A DNA stretch of 64,000 bases from Rhinopomastus cyanomelas (GCA_013400115.1 VXBP01008606.1:1380528-1444527), one strand, 5' to 3'; positions 22,621-33,480 are shown, counted from the stretch's first letter. Numbers and translations: made by a program. The notes: generated from the letters alone by a model not told the origin.

Positions 22621-24026
22621 TTAGCAAGGGGGGTTGTGGTGGTGGGGGAGAGAGAAACATAAAAGACTTAGATCAAAGATTCTTTTTTGGTAGGCAAAGG
22701 CTTCTGGCTTCTTTTTCCTAATAGAAAAAGTTTGTGATATCAGAGGAGACCGCACATCAAGCAGGGTTATGCAGCCCAGCTTTCGCATTCTCTTTCTTCG
22801 TGCTTTGTGCTTGCTGCCGCTCCCTTGTCACTGTGCTGGTGTTTTATGGGGGCCTCCGTGGGATTTAAGGAACACAAGCAGAAAACACAGTAGAAATAAG
22901 GATTTCTAGTAATTTGTTTATCATTCCTATGAAACTAACCATATGACTGACTGTCCTGTGCTAAGAATAATCCACTGAAAGGCTCCCATGGCTTTGTGAT
23001 GCTTTCAGTAATCACAGCGCCTTTATGCCTAGTGGTGGCAGGGCAAACGCACCCTGTGTGGGAGAAAGCAGCTCCTCAGAGCACTGCCCAGCCTCCCTAA
23101 CATCACGTGCATCTCTGATCACAACAGAAGTCACTAACATCTCCCTCTTCTGAGAGAACCATACCGTCATGCGAACGGGAATTTCAGGTAGACACGAGGC
23201 TGTCCAGAGCACTGCCCCAGCTCTGCAGCCACTCGAGTTCAGGATAAACCTCTCATTTTCTCAGTGGCCACTGCCTAGTGTCCAGATGTCTGACTGAGGC
23301 AGTGACCAAACACTTTCCCAACACACAGCACGACCAGATTGGGCAGTTCCCAGCAGCCCTGACCGACTCCCAATGGCATCAGCTCCACTCACTGAGTGGG
23401 GACAACACATGCTCTGTGCCCCGTCCAGACAGCTCAGCAAATGGAGTTTGTCAAGTTAATAAATATATTATAGACTTCAAAAACCTTGATTGGAAGATAG
23501 AGATAATGAAACACACCTTGCAAACAAATAACCTAACACTGTAGACCTGTCTGAGATCTGAAAGAAATGTAGAGAAGATTTTTCTCTCCCTCTCCCTCAT
23601 GGTTTTCAGGAAAAGGTCTTTGAACTTCTTTATCTGAGCACTTATATTTTTACTACAGGAAATTAAGAGACTGAATGATGTGTGATTCAACTGTAGATCC
23701 ATGGACATGAAATGAAGCCATAATAAAACATTTTAATATTGAAATCAAAACCATAAGCTTGACTCTCCTACTCCTGACCTCTGCACTATTCAGGGGCACA
23801 GGGTGGGAGCCAACAGTTGCTCCTTCCTTGTGTTTCATCGATAAGTCTTTAGACAGGTTATGTGCTGCTTATATTACGATACTGGCCATGGAGTTTCTAA
23901 GAGCAGAACTCTGTCACAGAACAGAGGGCAGCTCAGGGATGCATGGGCAGTGCATGGCCAAAGTGGGCCAATTTGGTGGTTCGCTCTTAGCTCATCCTTA
24001 TGACAAGCTCTCTTGTAAAAGAAGGA
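22621..24026. other. Non-coding stretch, no gene seen
   Basis: Mixed sequence without recognised repeats. Frames at 23,278-23,544, 23,451-23,708 and 23,759-24,070 lie on both strands. The last runs into a CR1 copy, so its C-terminal part is CR1-derived. Confidence 0.5.
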
Positions 24027-24495
24027 TGTGGACGTACTGGAGCGAGTGCAGAGGAGGGCCACGAGGATGATCAGAGGGCTGGAGCACCTCTCCTATGAGG
24101 GCAGACTGAGACAGTTGGGGCTGTTCAGTCTGGAGAAGAGGATGCTCCCAGGTGACCTTATCGTGGCCTTCCAGTATCTGAAGGGGGCTACAAAAAAGCT
24201 GGGGAGGGGCTTTTTAGGATGTCAGGTAGTGACAGGACTAGGGGGAATGGAGCAAAGCTGGAGATGGGCAGATTTAGAGTGGACGTGAGGAGGAAGCTCT
24301 TCACTGTGAGAGTGGTGAGAGGCTGGAATGGGTTGCCCAGGGAGTTGGTGGAGGCCCCATCCCTGGAGGTGTTTAAGGCCAGGCTGCATGAGGCTCTGGC
24401 CAGCCTGATCTAGGGTGGGGTGTCCCTGTCTGTGCTGGAGGGGGTTGAAACTGGATGATCAGGTGGACCCTTCCAAGCCTGAGTGATTCTGATTC
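24027..24495 (+). mobile_element. CR1 LINE, second subfamily, frameshifted ORF2 tail
   Basis: The sense strand encodes VQRRATRMIRGLEHLSYEG and LFSLEKRMLPGDLIVAFQYL. After a frame change near 24,205-24,222 it continues as SGSDRTRGNGAKLEMGRFRV and WNGLPRELVEAPSLEVF up to a stop near 24,413. The 3' UTR and a decayed tail (GAGTGATTCTGATTC) follow. Its diagnostic residues differ from the dominant subfamily. The 30.6-31.1 kb copy has the same frame change at the same place. Confidence 0.95.
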
Positions 24496-24515
24496 CGTAA
24501 CTTCTACAGTGAAAT

Positions 24516-24590
24516 GATTGTGCTGTGGCAGGGGGATTGGACTAGATGATCTTTCGGGGTCCCTTCCAATTCCTAATGATTCTATGATTC
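24516..24590 (+). mobile_element. CR1 LINE 3' end inserted behind another CR1 tail
   Basis: A 75-bp copy of the dominant subfamily (GTGGCAGGGGGATTGGACTA to ATGATTCTATGATTC), 20 bp after the tail of the preceding CR1 and in the same orientation. It contains only 3' UTR and terminal repeat. The head-to-tail order matches that of the pair at 30.6-31.1 kb. Confidence 0.93.
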
Positions 24591-25688
24591 ATCCTGTGTG
24601 TGCACTCATACACCTGGCTGGTCCTGGAACTCAAGCCTGTGTGCCCCAGTACATGGATTTACTTTGCTTCCACCTTCAGTGAGATGAGACACTGAGAAGG
24701 TCTGAGATGTAGATTTGGGTCTACCCTCCAGAAGGACAAAGCCAAGAGATGAGATTTGGCAAGAGAAGGCTGCTTCAAGGATTTATTTTTGCATCAAATA
24801 TCACTATGTGGAAGAACAAACGCAGACTCTTGGTTTCATGCTGCTGCTGCTGCTGCTGCCTACTGAGAAAAACAGGAGAGAACTGTAAGCATTAGTCAAA
24901 GAAATCAAGCTAATGCTCTAATCAAGTGCAGCTAAAATCTGTAATGTGCAATAAAAGACCAAGCAATGGAATAGCACAGATCTAGTTTGTCCAGGGAGGG
25001 CCTCTCACATCAAACTACAGCATCAACAAAGGCTGCAGTCTGATGTTGCAGCTCAGCCTGTCCAGTGCCTCAGTCCACAGAGCTCCCTTCCCCTCCCCTG
25101 TGCCAGCTTTCTTGGCTGCAGGGATCTGGTTCAGGGAGCTGAACCAGCCAAACACTAACAGTTATTTCCTGACACTCAGGCTCCATGAAAGGACAGTTTT
25201 TCAGTGCCAAGATGCACAGATGAGGAAGACTTTGTCGTGAGCTTGGGTGCACTTTGGTGTTACCGGTAAGGCGGAGAGAACTAAAGCATCCTGCCTGTAC
25301 TCTGCCCAGCAAACCAGACTGGGGTGTGCAGCAGAACAGCAAATTTACACAAAGGGCCATGAATTTATAACTGAATTTTGCAGTTGTAAATCTCAATAAC
25401 CAATGGTAGAAGCAAAAGCTCACATCTGGACTTCCAGAACACTTCTCCAGTGGGTCATTTACTTCTGGCTTCCTGGGCTGTCTGGCCTCCAAGGGAGTGT
25501 TTGGAGTCATGCTAACATTTCAGTAGTGATCTGCTTCCAGCATTCAAACACAGCACTTTGCATGATCTTTCGAAGCCTGGACAAGCCACTCCAAGGGTTC
25601 TCTGCCAAATAAATCAGGTGTGCATCTGTAAACTGGGTCCCATTTATTTATTAATTAAGACTGTAATGGAAACATAGGGGAATGCAGG
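24591..25688. other. Non-coding stretch, no gene seen
   Basis: Includes a perfect (CTG)6 at 24,841-24,858, too short to be notable. The 146-codon minus-strand frame at 25,070-25,510 is overlapped by plus-strand frames and has no recognisable domain. I treat it as chance. Confidence 0.5.
24841..24858. repeat. (CTG)6 microsatellite
   Basis: Six perfect CTG units in non-coding sequence. No open frame of significance runs through it. Confidence 0.95.
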
Positions 25689-25750
25689 ATGTTAGACTGG
25701 ATGACCTCCTCTGGTTCCTTCCAATTTGAATTATCCTACAGCCTTATGAT
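25689..25750 (+). mobile_element. Probable old CR1 3' end
   Basis: GTTAGACTGGATGACCTCCT, GGTTCCTTCCAATTTGAATTA and a decayed ATCCTACAGCCTTATGATC tail resemble the 3' end of older avian CR1 families (a 'gactggatgacct... ccttccaac' pattern). Only about 60 bp remain and the tail is degraded, so this is less certain than the other copies. Confidence 0.6.
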
Positions 25751-27970
25751 CCCATTAGAGTGATTTTCTTCCCCTTTGTTCAGAGCAGCTATTTGGGATA
25801 GAAACTATTCACCTGCAGCCCTGGAGAAAATAGCTCTTCCACCCTCCTCATGCAAGTCAATGAGGCATACAGCGGAGAGCCTGGAGGGGAAAATAACCCA
25901 AATATTTTCCTCAGACACTGTTCGCCAGGCATGGCTAGCTAAATGGGACACCTTCCTCCTGCTCCTCACTCTTCATAGGACATCCCTTTCACATCAAAAT
26001 TCTACTCAGAGCTCTGTTCCATATTCATGTACCAATTCTGCAGGGCAGCCCCTTCCTTATGCCTCGATTGAAATGGAGCAAGGGTGAACAGGGGTGCCAG
26101 TGCTTAGACCATTTTATGCCACTTAATTGAAGAGTCAGAAAACAGTAGTTCAAAACACCTGGGATGGGTCTGGCACTCTAAAAGGAAACGGATACCTGGG
26201 CAAAAGAAATGTAAATATAGGTGATGCAATGACACAGAGCGGGACGACTGTTCCTTCTGTGAAAGTCCACGCTTGATCTCACATGGTGTCTAGAGAGGGC
26301 AGGCAATATCACCACCACAAGTCTTGGTCACCAGACTTGTCAAACCTGGGTGACAAAGGCAGGCTGTACACCCCCACTCCCTGCTGTATACCCATGTGTG
26401 CAGGGGTGTGAGAAAGCAACATGGGAGACGACTGACTACACCCAAAGGCAGCAGAAACAAGACATGGAGAAGTGATACAGAAACAGAGACAAGGAAACAG
26501 GAGAAAAAAACTCTACATCGACAAGCAGCAGAAAACCCAAAGGTTGTTTTTCTGTTACTCAAATCTGAAGTGAAAGATTTGTTCTTGCCCTACATGATCT
26601 TTGCCTTCCCTAACACCTCTGCCATCATTTATACCATCCGGAGCTCATGAATTTATGGTGAGAAGCTGAGAGGATGCATGGGACAGGAGGACAAGGACTG
26701 TTGGTTTGGTGCAGTACCTGCAACAGTCTGCTCCTGGTTTGTGGCCAACAATTAAAGCAAAGAAAGAAAAGGCACTTCCATTGAAAGAGCTGACACCACC
26801 ACGGAGCCTTTGTCACTCATTCAGAATCAGCTCACCTACCTGTAGCATTTGACTTTACACGTAGATGCAAAGGGATATGAAATACAGACAAACAGAGCAG
26901 TCTTAGGAGAAATAAGCCCGAGGAGACTGGAAAAAAAAAAAGAGAAGAGAGGAAGTGAAAGGCTTGCAAAATAAAATTAAGAAAGAAACATAACATTTGG
27001 CTCTGACAGGTGCCAATTTTGCTTTAGAAATGAGAACTTGTCTGTCAGAAGCTCCTTACACAGGAATGAAACCAAAGACTTCTCAGGTGGGTAACCTATT
27101 GCCAGCCTTCATGGCAAAACGCTGTGAAGCCGAAGCTCTTCCACACAATGAGACATGTTGGAGTAGTTTCTATTTCCATTCCAAAAGAGAGGTAAAATGC
27201 ATGTAAGAACATCAGAGTTTTGCCACAAAACCTAGTAAATTCTCTTTCAGCCAGCTGTCCCAGAGACACTTTTCCCAAACATCTCACCAAGAAGTTCCCA
27301 CCTGTAGCCCCATCGGCCGTTTTCTCTGAAGGCCATAAACATGTTGGACCACACGAGCAGAAGCACATGGTGCTCTGCTTGTTTGTGTGACTGAAACAAG
27401 TCTCCTTCCCAAGTGTCTCCTCTCACACAGCAGAAAGACCTGTCACTGAGCCATGAGCACCTCTGTGACTGCAAGAGGAGAGTGTAATTTCCTTGGGGTT
27501 CTCTCTTCCTTGTTTGTCATTAGCAGCTGTGGCTTTGTGTTTGGTTTAGAACTTACGCTGTGACAGACCCTTAAAGCCCTGAACTGAATCAACCAGGCTC
27601 ATTCCACACCTTTCACAACGCAGGTAAACGACTTGCAGAGAAAATCCAGGTAGCAAATGCAGATATCAAACAGAAGGTGAAAGTCAGATAACAACCACAA
27701 ACAGCACCCAGCCTTCCTCAAGTCCCAGACACCCCATGTTCACCAGATCATATCACCCCTGCGTGCAGCTTGCATGGACCATTGCAGGACTCTCACATCA
27801 AATGGGACAGTCTACAAGCAGTTGTCAGGTATTTACAGCTTGAACCAGACCTCTGTGCAGTTCGAGCAGACTGTCAGGCATTAAAGTCCACTGGGGAGCT
27901 GGGCTCTTCAAAATTTGGGGAATGCTTCTCAATTCCTCAGCAGCACATCTTCCTAACTCACACACTAATG
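25751..27970. other. Non-coding stretch, no gene seen
   Basis: About 2.2 kb without a recognised mobile element. An A-rich/purine tract lies at about 26,930-26,960. Frames such as 25,776-26,087 (103 codons) and 27,096-27,368 (90 codons) have no domain. Confidence 0.5.
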
Positions 27971-28275
27971 TTGATAAATATTTGAAGGGTGGGTGTCAGG
28001 AGGATGGAGCCAGGCTCTTCTCAGTGTCATCTAGTGATAGGACATGGGGCAATGGTTGTAAGCTGGAACACAGGAGGTTCCACAATGAGGGTAAGGGAGA
28101 ACTGGAAGGGGCTTCCCAGGGTGGTTGTGGAGTCTCCTTGACTGAAGATGCTTAAAACCCGCCTGGATGTGTTCCTGTGTGACTTGGTCTAGGTGATCCT
28201 GCTGTGGCAGAGGGATTGGACTAGATGATCTTTCAAGGTCCCTTCCAATCCCTAATGATTCTGTGATTCTATGAT
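27971..28275 (+). mobile_element. CR1 LINE fragment with internal deletion
   Basis: Dominant subfamily in sense orientation. It encodes GCQEDGARLFSVSSSDRTWG then CKLEHRRFHNE. Next to this point sister copies carry the INMRRNF segment, which is missing here, so a small deletion has shifted the frame. It continues through the SPSLE-like region, the stop, the 3' UTR and an intact ATTCTGTGATTCTATGATA tail. An opposite-strand CR1 lies 190 bp downstream, making a potential hairpin. Confidence 0.94.
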
Positions 28276-28464
28276 ATTTGAAGCCTCATCCCAAGTTATT
28301 TGGGTTAGCAGAAGCCAACTGACCTTTTCTGAAGCACCTCTAAACCTATCAGCAAAACTCAAGAATAGAAGGATGAGGATTATGACAGTTATAAGGCAGA
28401 AGTTGTCTTTTCTTTATTTTCATGGAAACAGGGTAGATATACAGGTTGTTAATTAAAAAATATG

Positions 28465-28626
28465 TTCACAGAACATTAGGGATTGGAAGTGACCTTGGAA
28501 GATCATCTAGTCCAATCCCCCTGCCACAGCAGGATCACCTAGATCCAGTCACACAGGAACACATCCAGGCAGGTTTTAAATGTCTCCAGAGAAGGAGACT
28601 CCACAACCTCCCTGGGCAGCCTGTTT
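28465..28626 (-). mobile_element. CR1 LINE 3' fragment
   Basis: A minus-strand copy of the dominant subfamily, from the terminal repeat through the 3' UTR and the last ~30 ORF2 codons, ending at CCTGGGCAGCCTGTTT. It is inverted relative to the copy ending at 28,275. Confidence 0.93.
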
Positions 28627-29059
28627 CTGATAATTTTATTCAGCGCTCCTAGTCCTGAATGTGTCCTGATAGACACAGACTTAAGGAAGTAATAGTATCA
28701 CAATAGCCCAGGAGATCAAAGGGGAGGGGTTTTAACCTACATGACAAAGAACAAATGGTGTGAATGTAGTTACACCCTTCAAAAAAGGTGATCTGCTGAC
28801 ATGTTAATGATGGGGAATTCTGACAGGGTCCAAACTCTGCTTCGGCAATGCAGCAAGACATCACAATAGACATTTTTGTGCTTCTTTAGAGAGGACAAAA
28901 ACTTTGCTGGTATTAATAAACAAACCACAAAAAAAAACCCCTACCCCCCAAAAGAGAAGACATTAAAAGTAAAATATTTTTTACAAACCAACATGACTAG
29001 AGCTCTGCAATCCCCTGTCTGCCAACCGCCACTCTCTAGGCCTCTTTAATGACAAAGAC
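28627..29059. other. Non-coding stretch, no gene seen
   Basis: It contains an A-rich and C-rich patch (28,925-28,950). The 74-codon minus-strand frame at 28,649-28,873 is not credible as a gene. Confidence 0.5.
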
Positions 29060-29290
29060 TGAAAATATAAAAGAACTTAATTCTTTTATATGGGAATTTA
29101 TAATTTTATTTTATATAAGAATGTATAATTCACATATAAAATATGAGATTTATAAAAAATATACATTCTTATAAAACATAAATAAATAAAATATAATTTG
29201 AATTAAATTCTTATACAGAATATAAATTCTTGTATAAAATACAAGAATTATGAACAATTAGAAATTCATATATAAATGTAATTCTTATCT
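29060..29290. repeat. AT-rich low-complexity block
   Basis: About 230 bp built of TATAA, AATTC and TTATATAAGAAT words with many small inverted repeats (for example TTCTTATATAAAAT-type words on both strands). The same wording resumes at 29,683-29,712 (ATTTTATATAAGAATTTTAAA). The CR1 sequences and gap between them therefore interrupt one AT-rich block. Confidence 0.8.
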
Positions 29291-29431
29291 CATAGAATCA
29301 TTAGGGATCTTAAACATCTCCAATGAGTCTCCTTCACTGGAGATGTTTAAGACCTGCCTGGATGCGTTCCTGTGTGACTTGGTCTAGGTGATCCTGCTGT
29401 GGCAGGGGGGGGGGGGGGGGGGGATTTTTTT
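29291..29431 (+). mobile_element. Chimeric CR1: inverted 3' scraps then sense 3' end
   Basis: It begins with a minus-orientation terminal scrap (CATAGAATCATTAGGGAT) joined directly to CTTAAACATCTCC, also minus. It then switches to the plus strand with GGAGATGTTTAAG and the ORF2 end and stop. The 13-bp words CTTAAACATCTCC and GGAGATGTTTAAG form a perfect inverted repeat around 17 nt. The plus-strand copy runs into a run of 19 G and T-rich bases next to the gap, so its real 3' end is not resolved. Confidence 0.85.
29405..29423. repeat. G19 homopolymer at the gap edge
   Basis: The normal CR1 word GGCAGGGGGATTGG has five G; here there are nineteen, followed by ATTTTTTT and then Ns. An expanded G tract beside a gap suggests a sequencing or assembly artefact, or a polymerase-blocking G-quadruplex. 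Confidence 0.8.
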
Positions 29432-29493
29432 NNNNNNNNNNNNNNNNNNNNNNNNNNNNNNNNNNNNNNNNNNNNNNNNNNNNNNNNNNNNNN
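29432..29493. other. Assembly gap (62 Ns)
   Basis: Sixty-two unknown bases. They lie between oppositely oriented CR1 fragments and beside a G19 tract, which would explain the sequencing failure. The true content and length are unknown. Confidence 0.99.
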
Positions 29494-29682
29494 GGAAAGG
29501 ACCTCGAAAGATCATCTAGTCCAATCCCCCGCCACAGCAGGATCACAGAGGGTTTTAAACGTGTCCAGAGAAGGAGACTCCACAACTCCCCTGGACAGCC
29601 CCTTCCAGTGCTCTGTCACCCTCACTGTGAAGAAGTTCCTACTCATACTGATGTAGAACCTCCTATGATCCAGCCTACACCC
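29494..29682 (-). mobile_element. CR1 LINE 3' fragment, right side of the gap
   Basis: Minus-strand copy of the dominant subfamily starting at GGAAAGGACCTCGAAAGATC. It continues through the 3' UTR and the ORF2 C-terminus to the reverse of the EHRRFHI region. The 3' terminal repeat is hidden in the gap. About 35 bp are deleted after GCAGGATCAC compared with sister copies. Confidence 0.92.
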
Positions 29683-30557
29683 ATATTTTATATAAGAATT
29701 TTAAAAGATGTCTTCTCATTATAAATCTCCTGAACCAACCCCCTGCATTAGCCACCGCCTTTAGTTAGGAAGTTTTGCTGAGGTTATTTCTAGGAAAGAG
29801 AAAGTAGGAAGTGACAATATTTGCTGTTGTTTCAGTACTGGGATATTTTTTTGGTTCCAACGTGGTCATCCAGAGATGACTGCAATGCACAGAACAGCCC
29901 AAGGACTCAGAAGAATAAAGTTCAAACAAGATTTTGTCACAGCCCCCCTCCACCCAGAGATGCCAGCCTGGTAAGTTTTCCTAATTCCTTCTGCCACGAA
30001 ATAGAAATGCCTTCTGGCATGCTGAGCAAATCGGCGGGTGTGAATTCCAGAAATCCAGATATCCTCACAAAGGCTGCATTATGGCCAAACAGGTTCCGTG
30101 TTCCGAGTCCTGGCTGGGTGCCATTCTGTTAATAAACACGAGTCTTGAATTCAGCGGGATTTAAAGACTGAGCAAGTCAGCAAGTGCCAGAGTTAGCAAA
30201 AGCATCATTGCAGTTTGTTCTCTGAAACTCAGAGACACCCTCACACAGATAAAGACTGACTGATCCTGCGAAGAGAATCAGATAGGCTGGTCTCATACTC
30301 AGCTCAAATGACTCCCACGGCTGAACCAGCGGTTTGGTGCGTGGAACCATCAAGAGATGGCACTACCTGTGACAAACAGAACTCTTAGACAGACTAGAAA
30401 ATGTCTCTGGATTTTAATTTCTTTGGTTAGAGTTTTAAAGCAGCAAAATCCATTATTACAAATCAGAGCTACAGTGGTTTCTTTTTTGGTTCTCTGTGTT
30501 CTGCTTCATTAAAGAACATCTTTAATAGACTAGAGTGTTATTGACATCAACAGCAAC
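29683..30557. other. AT-rich remnant then non-coding single-copy DNA
   Basis: The first 30 bp continue the AT-rich block seen at 29,060-29,290. The rest has no recognised repeat. The 103-codon frame at 29,821-30,132 has no domain. Confidence 0.5.
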
Positions 30558-30643
30558 AATCATAGAATCATTAGGGATTGGAAGGGACCCTGAAAGATCA
30601 TGTAGTCCAATTCCCCTGCCACAGCAGGATCACCCAGACCAAG
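30558..30643 (-). mobile_element. CR1 LINE 3' end inserted in another CR1 tail
   Basis: Minus-strand dominant-subfamily copy covering the terminal repeat and 3' UTR only, truncated at about the GACTTGGTC stop-codon region. It abuts the tail of the next CR1 without a spacer, so it most likely landed in that tail's terminal repeat. Confidence 0.93.
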
Positions 30644-31107
30644 TCATACAGTCAGTTAAGGTTAGAAGGGACCACAGGATCATCCAGTTCCAACTCTTCT
30701 GCCATAGGCAGGGACACCCTAGATCAGGCTGGTCAGAGCCTCATCCAGCCTGGCCTTAAATACCTCCAGGGATGGGGTCCCAACCACCTCCCTGGGCAAC
30801 CCATTCCAGGCTCTCACCACTCTCACAGTGAAGAACTTCCTCCTCACATCGACTCTAAATCTGCCCATCTCCAGCTTTACTCCATTCCCCCTAGTCCTGT
30901 CGCTACCTGACATCCTAAATAGTCCCTCCCCAGCCTTTTTGTAGCCCCCTTCAGATAGTGGAAGGCCACGATAAGGTCACCTGGGAGCATCCTCTTCTCC
31001 AGACTGAACAGCCCCAACTGTCTCAGACTGTCCTCATAGGAGAGGTGCTCCAGCCCTCTGATCATCCTCATGGCCCTCCTCTGCAGTCACTCCAGCATGT
31101 CCACATC
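30644..31107 (-). mobile_element. CR1 LINE, second subfamily, frameshifted ORF2 tail
   Basis: Minus-strand frames read RMIRGLEHLSYEDSLRQLGL and LFSLEKRMLPGDLIVAFHYL. After a frame change near 30,915-30,940 they continue as SGSDRTRGNGVKLEMGRFRV and WNGLPREVVGTPSLEVF. The frame change lies at the same alignment position as in the 24.0-24.5 kb copy. The 5' truncation (GATGTGGACATGCTGGAG) is also within a few bases of that copy's. Confidence 0.95.
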
Positions 31108-31848
31108 AATCATCTCAAACTTCAGTCAGGCCCTCCTACGACTGGTCTCCTGGTTTGTTTTGTTTGCTTTCAGTTAAAGCACAGTTGCTTGCCCTCAAAA
31201 AGTCTCCAGAATCTTAATCACACGGGATAACACTTGTCTTTTATATTAAACTACAGCAGTTACCAAAGCTGAACAATTTGAGGCAAGTGATTTATTTTCT
31301 TGTCTGCTCCAGTTCATAAAAAACCCCTGAATTACTCAAAATATATTTGTTATTAAAAATTAGTCTGCAAGTACTATTTGCAATTAGTGGTTAATAACTA
31401 GGCAGATATTTTCCCTGCGTGCAGAATTACCAGATCCATTCTCCAGATTAAAACCAGAGGCACACAAAGACATCTAACCCTGCAGCAAATACCTCTTCCT
31501 GCTGAGGCAGTGGACTACAGGGGTTGAAAAGGTTCCAGTTCTTTGCAGGGAAGTGCTTAAGCCCAGCTTTACTGGGATTTTCAGCACGCAGGTGCACACT
31601 CATGCACAGGCATCGATGCCCACACTAAGGTTTGATCAATACCAGCTCCTACACGTGCAGGGCTGTTAACAACTCGAGCTTTGCTTTTAATTTCTGTTTT
31701 TAAACAAGTTTAAGTGCCAAGGAACTGCCATCACATACGTAGCCTAGAGGCAATACCTCCTTAGTTCTACTTCTTGGTTCTCCTAAGTGCTTTATACTCC
31801 CTTTCACTCCCCAGACATTTGAAACTGAACTGGTATCTGCAAGGAAGG
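31108..31848. other. Non-coding stretch, nothing distinct
   Basis: Single-copy AT-rich DNA between two CR1 copies. No credible frame, tandem repeat or motif cluster was seen. Confidence 0.5.
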
Positions 31849-32288
31849 GAATCACAGAACACTAGGGATTGGAAGGGACCTTGAAAGATCACCTAGTCTG
31901 ATCCCCCTGCCAGGATCACAGCAGGATCACCTAGACCAAGTTGCACAGGAACATGTCCAGGCAGGTTTTAAATGTCTCCAGAGAAGGAGACTCCACAATT
32001 CCCAAGGGCAGCCTGTTCCATTCCAGTGCTCTGTCACCCTCACTGGGAAAAGTTCCTTCTCATATTGGTCCTGTGATTCTGCTGATACCCATTGTCCCTT
32101 ATCCTATCATTAGATGACACTGAGCAAAGCCTAGCTTCATCTTTCTGACACCTGCCCTTCACATATTTATAATGAGGTCTCCCCTAAGTCTCCTCTTCTC
32201 CAAGCTAAAGAGACCCAGCTCCCTCAGCTTTTCCTTATCAGAGAGATGTTCTACTCCATCATCTTTGTGGCTTTGTTTGCGTCTCCCC
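31849..32288 (-). mobile_element. CR1 LINE fragment, ORF2 C-terminus to 3' end
   Basis: Minus-strand dominant-subfamily copy about 440 bp long. It has a duplicated CAGGATCACAG at 31,912-31,925 and a duplicated CCATTCCAGTG word at 32,016. A stretch near 32,060-32,090 has lost the EHRRFHINM codons. It is broken in every frame. The plus-strand 154-codon frame at 32,172-32,636 starts in its antisense and is not a gene. Confidence 0.94.
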
Positions 32289-32816
32289 ACATCAGTTTGG
32301 GCACAGCCAGAGACTCAAGCAAAAGCCTTGTTTCATGAGAAAAACCATTATTTGATTAGAAATGACTCAAATAAGAATCCTGTTCTGAATGGCTTCAGGG
32401 AGGACTGCTCAGAAAATCTCGTTATTAGCAAAGATCATTCATTATTGGCAGAGTGCAACGAAAGACAAAAACACACCTGGACCATCACTGTGTGTGAGAG
32501 AGGTCTGTGTCTCTTCCATCAGGTGCTGAATGCTCTGTCCTCTGGATTAAAGCACATTCATTGCTGTGTAGCTCCCTGCGGACAGATGAAGCGAATCTTT
32601 ACCACCTCTAATAGCAAGATGCAGACAGGCACCTAGCAGGAAACATAGAAAAGTCCTACTTTTCCTTACCCTTGAATGCTTAAATATAACAGGGAGGGGA
32701 GAAGCTGAGCATCTCCTAGCAGAACATGGTGAACCCCTTATGTTGAACCGGCCCCAGCAGTGGGGATGCTAGTACCGTCGTATGATTTCTTTTGCTTTAA
32801 AAGTGGTTCTAAACCC
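32289..32816. other. Non-coding stretch, no gene seen
   Basis: No repeat was recognised. The long plus-strand frame entering from the left is antisense to CR1 for its first ~40 codons, so its length is an artefact of the repeat. Confidence 0.5.
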
Positions 32817-33480
32817 ACAGAATCACAGAATCATCATGGCTGGAAAGGACCTCCAGGGTCATAGAGTCCAACCTTTTCTCCTAGTGTCTAACTGCTAGAC
32901 CATATCCCTAAGCGCCGCGTCCACTTGTTCCTTAAACACCTCCAGGGATGGTGACACCACCACCTCCCTGGGCAATCCATTCCAGCTAACCACCCTCTTA
33001 GTAAAGGACTTCTTTCTAACATCCAATCTAAACCTCCCCTGATGCAACTTGAGGCCATTTCCCCTCGTCCTATCATCACTAATTTGAGAGAAGAGACCAA
33101 CACCAGCCTTGCTACAACCTCCTTTTAGGTAGTTGTAGAGGGCAATAAGGTCTCCTCTGTGTCTTCTCTTTTCCAGACTAAACAGCCCCAGCTCCCTCAG
33201 CCTCTCCTCATAGGGCATGTCCTCCAGCCCCTTCACCAACTTGGTTGCCCTTCTCTGGACTTGCTCCAGCACCTCAATGTCCTTCCTGTACTGTGGTGAC
33301 CAAAATTGGACACAGTACTCGAGGTGTGGTCTCACAAGTGCCGAGTACAGGGGCATAATCACCTTCCTACTCCTACTGGTCACGCTGTTTCTGATACAGG
33401 CCAGGATGCCATTGGCCTTCTTGGCCACCTGGGCACACTGCTGGCTCATGTTCAGCTGGCTGTCGACAGCCCGCAGTGTC
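32817..33480 (-). mobile_element. Longest CR1 LINE copy, open ORF2 C-terminal frame
   Basis: Minus-strand copy of about 660 bp. The frame 33,497-32,895 is open for 200 codons, of which about the last 185 are CR1 ORF2: QCAQVAKKANGILACIRNSV, HLEYCVQFWSPQYRKDIEVL, VQRRATKLVKGLEDMPYEER, LFSLEKRRHRGDLIALYNYL and SPSLEVFKEQVDAALRDMV. This is the region after the reverse transcriptase core. Full ORF2 proteins in this family are roughly 900-1,000 residues, so most is missing. The start codon and first ~10 residues of the frame come from flanking DNA. The subfamily differs from both others. Confidence 0.96.

Noticed and set aside
24841..24858. (CTG)6 as a possible coding or expansion repeat
   Set aside because: Too short, and not inside a credible reading frame.
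25070..25510. 146-codon minus-strand frame
   Set aside because: Overlapped by plus-strand frames and without any recognised motif or exon-like boundary.
32172..32636. 154-codon plus-strand frame
   Set aside because: Its first part is antisense to a CR1 copy; the rest has no domain.
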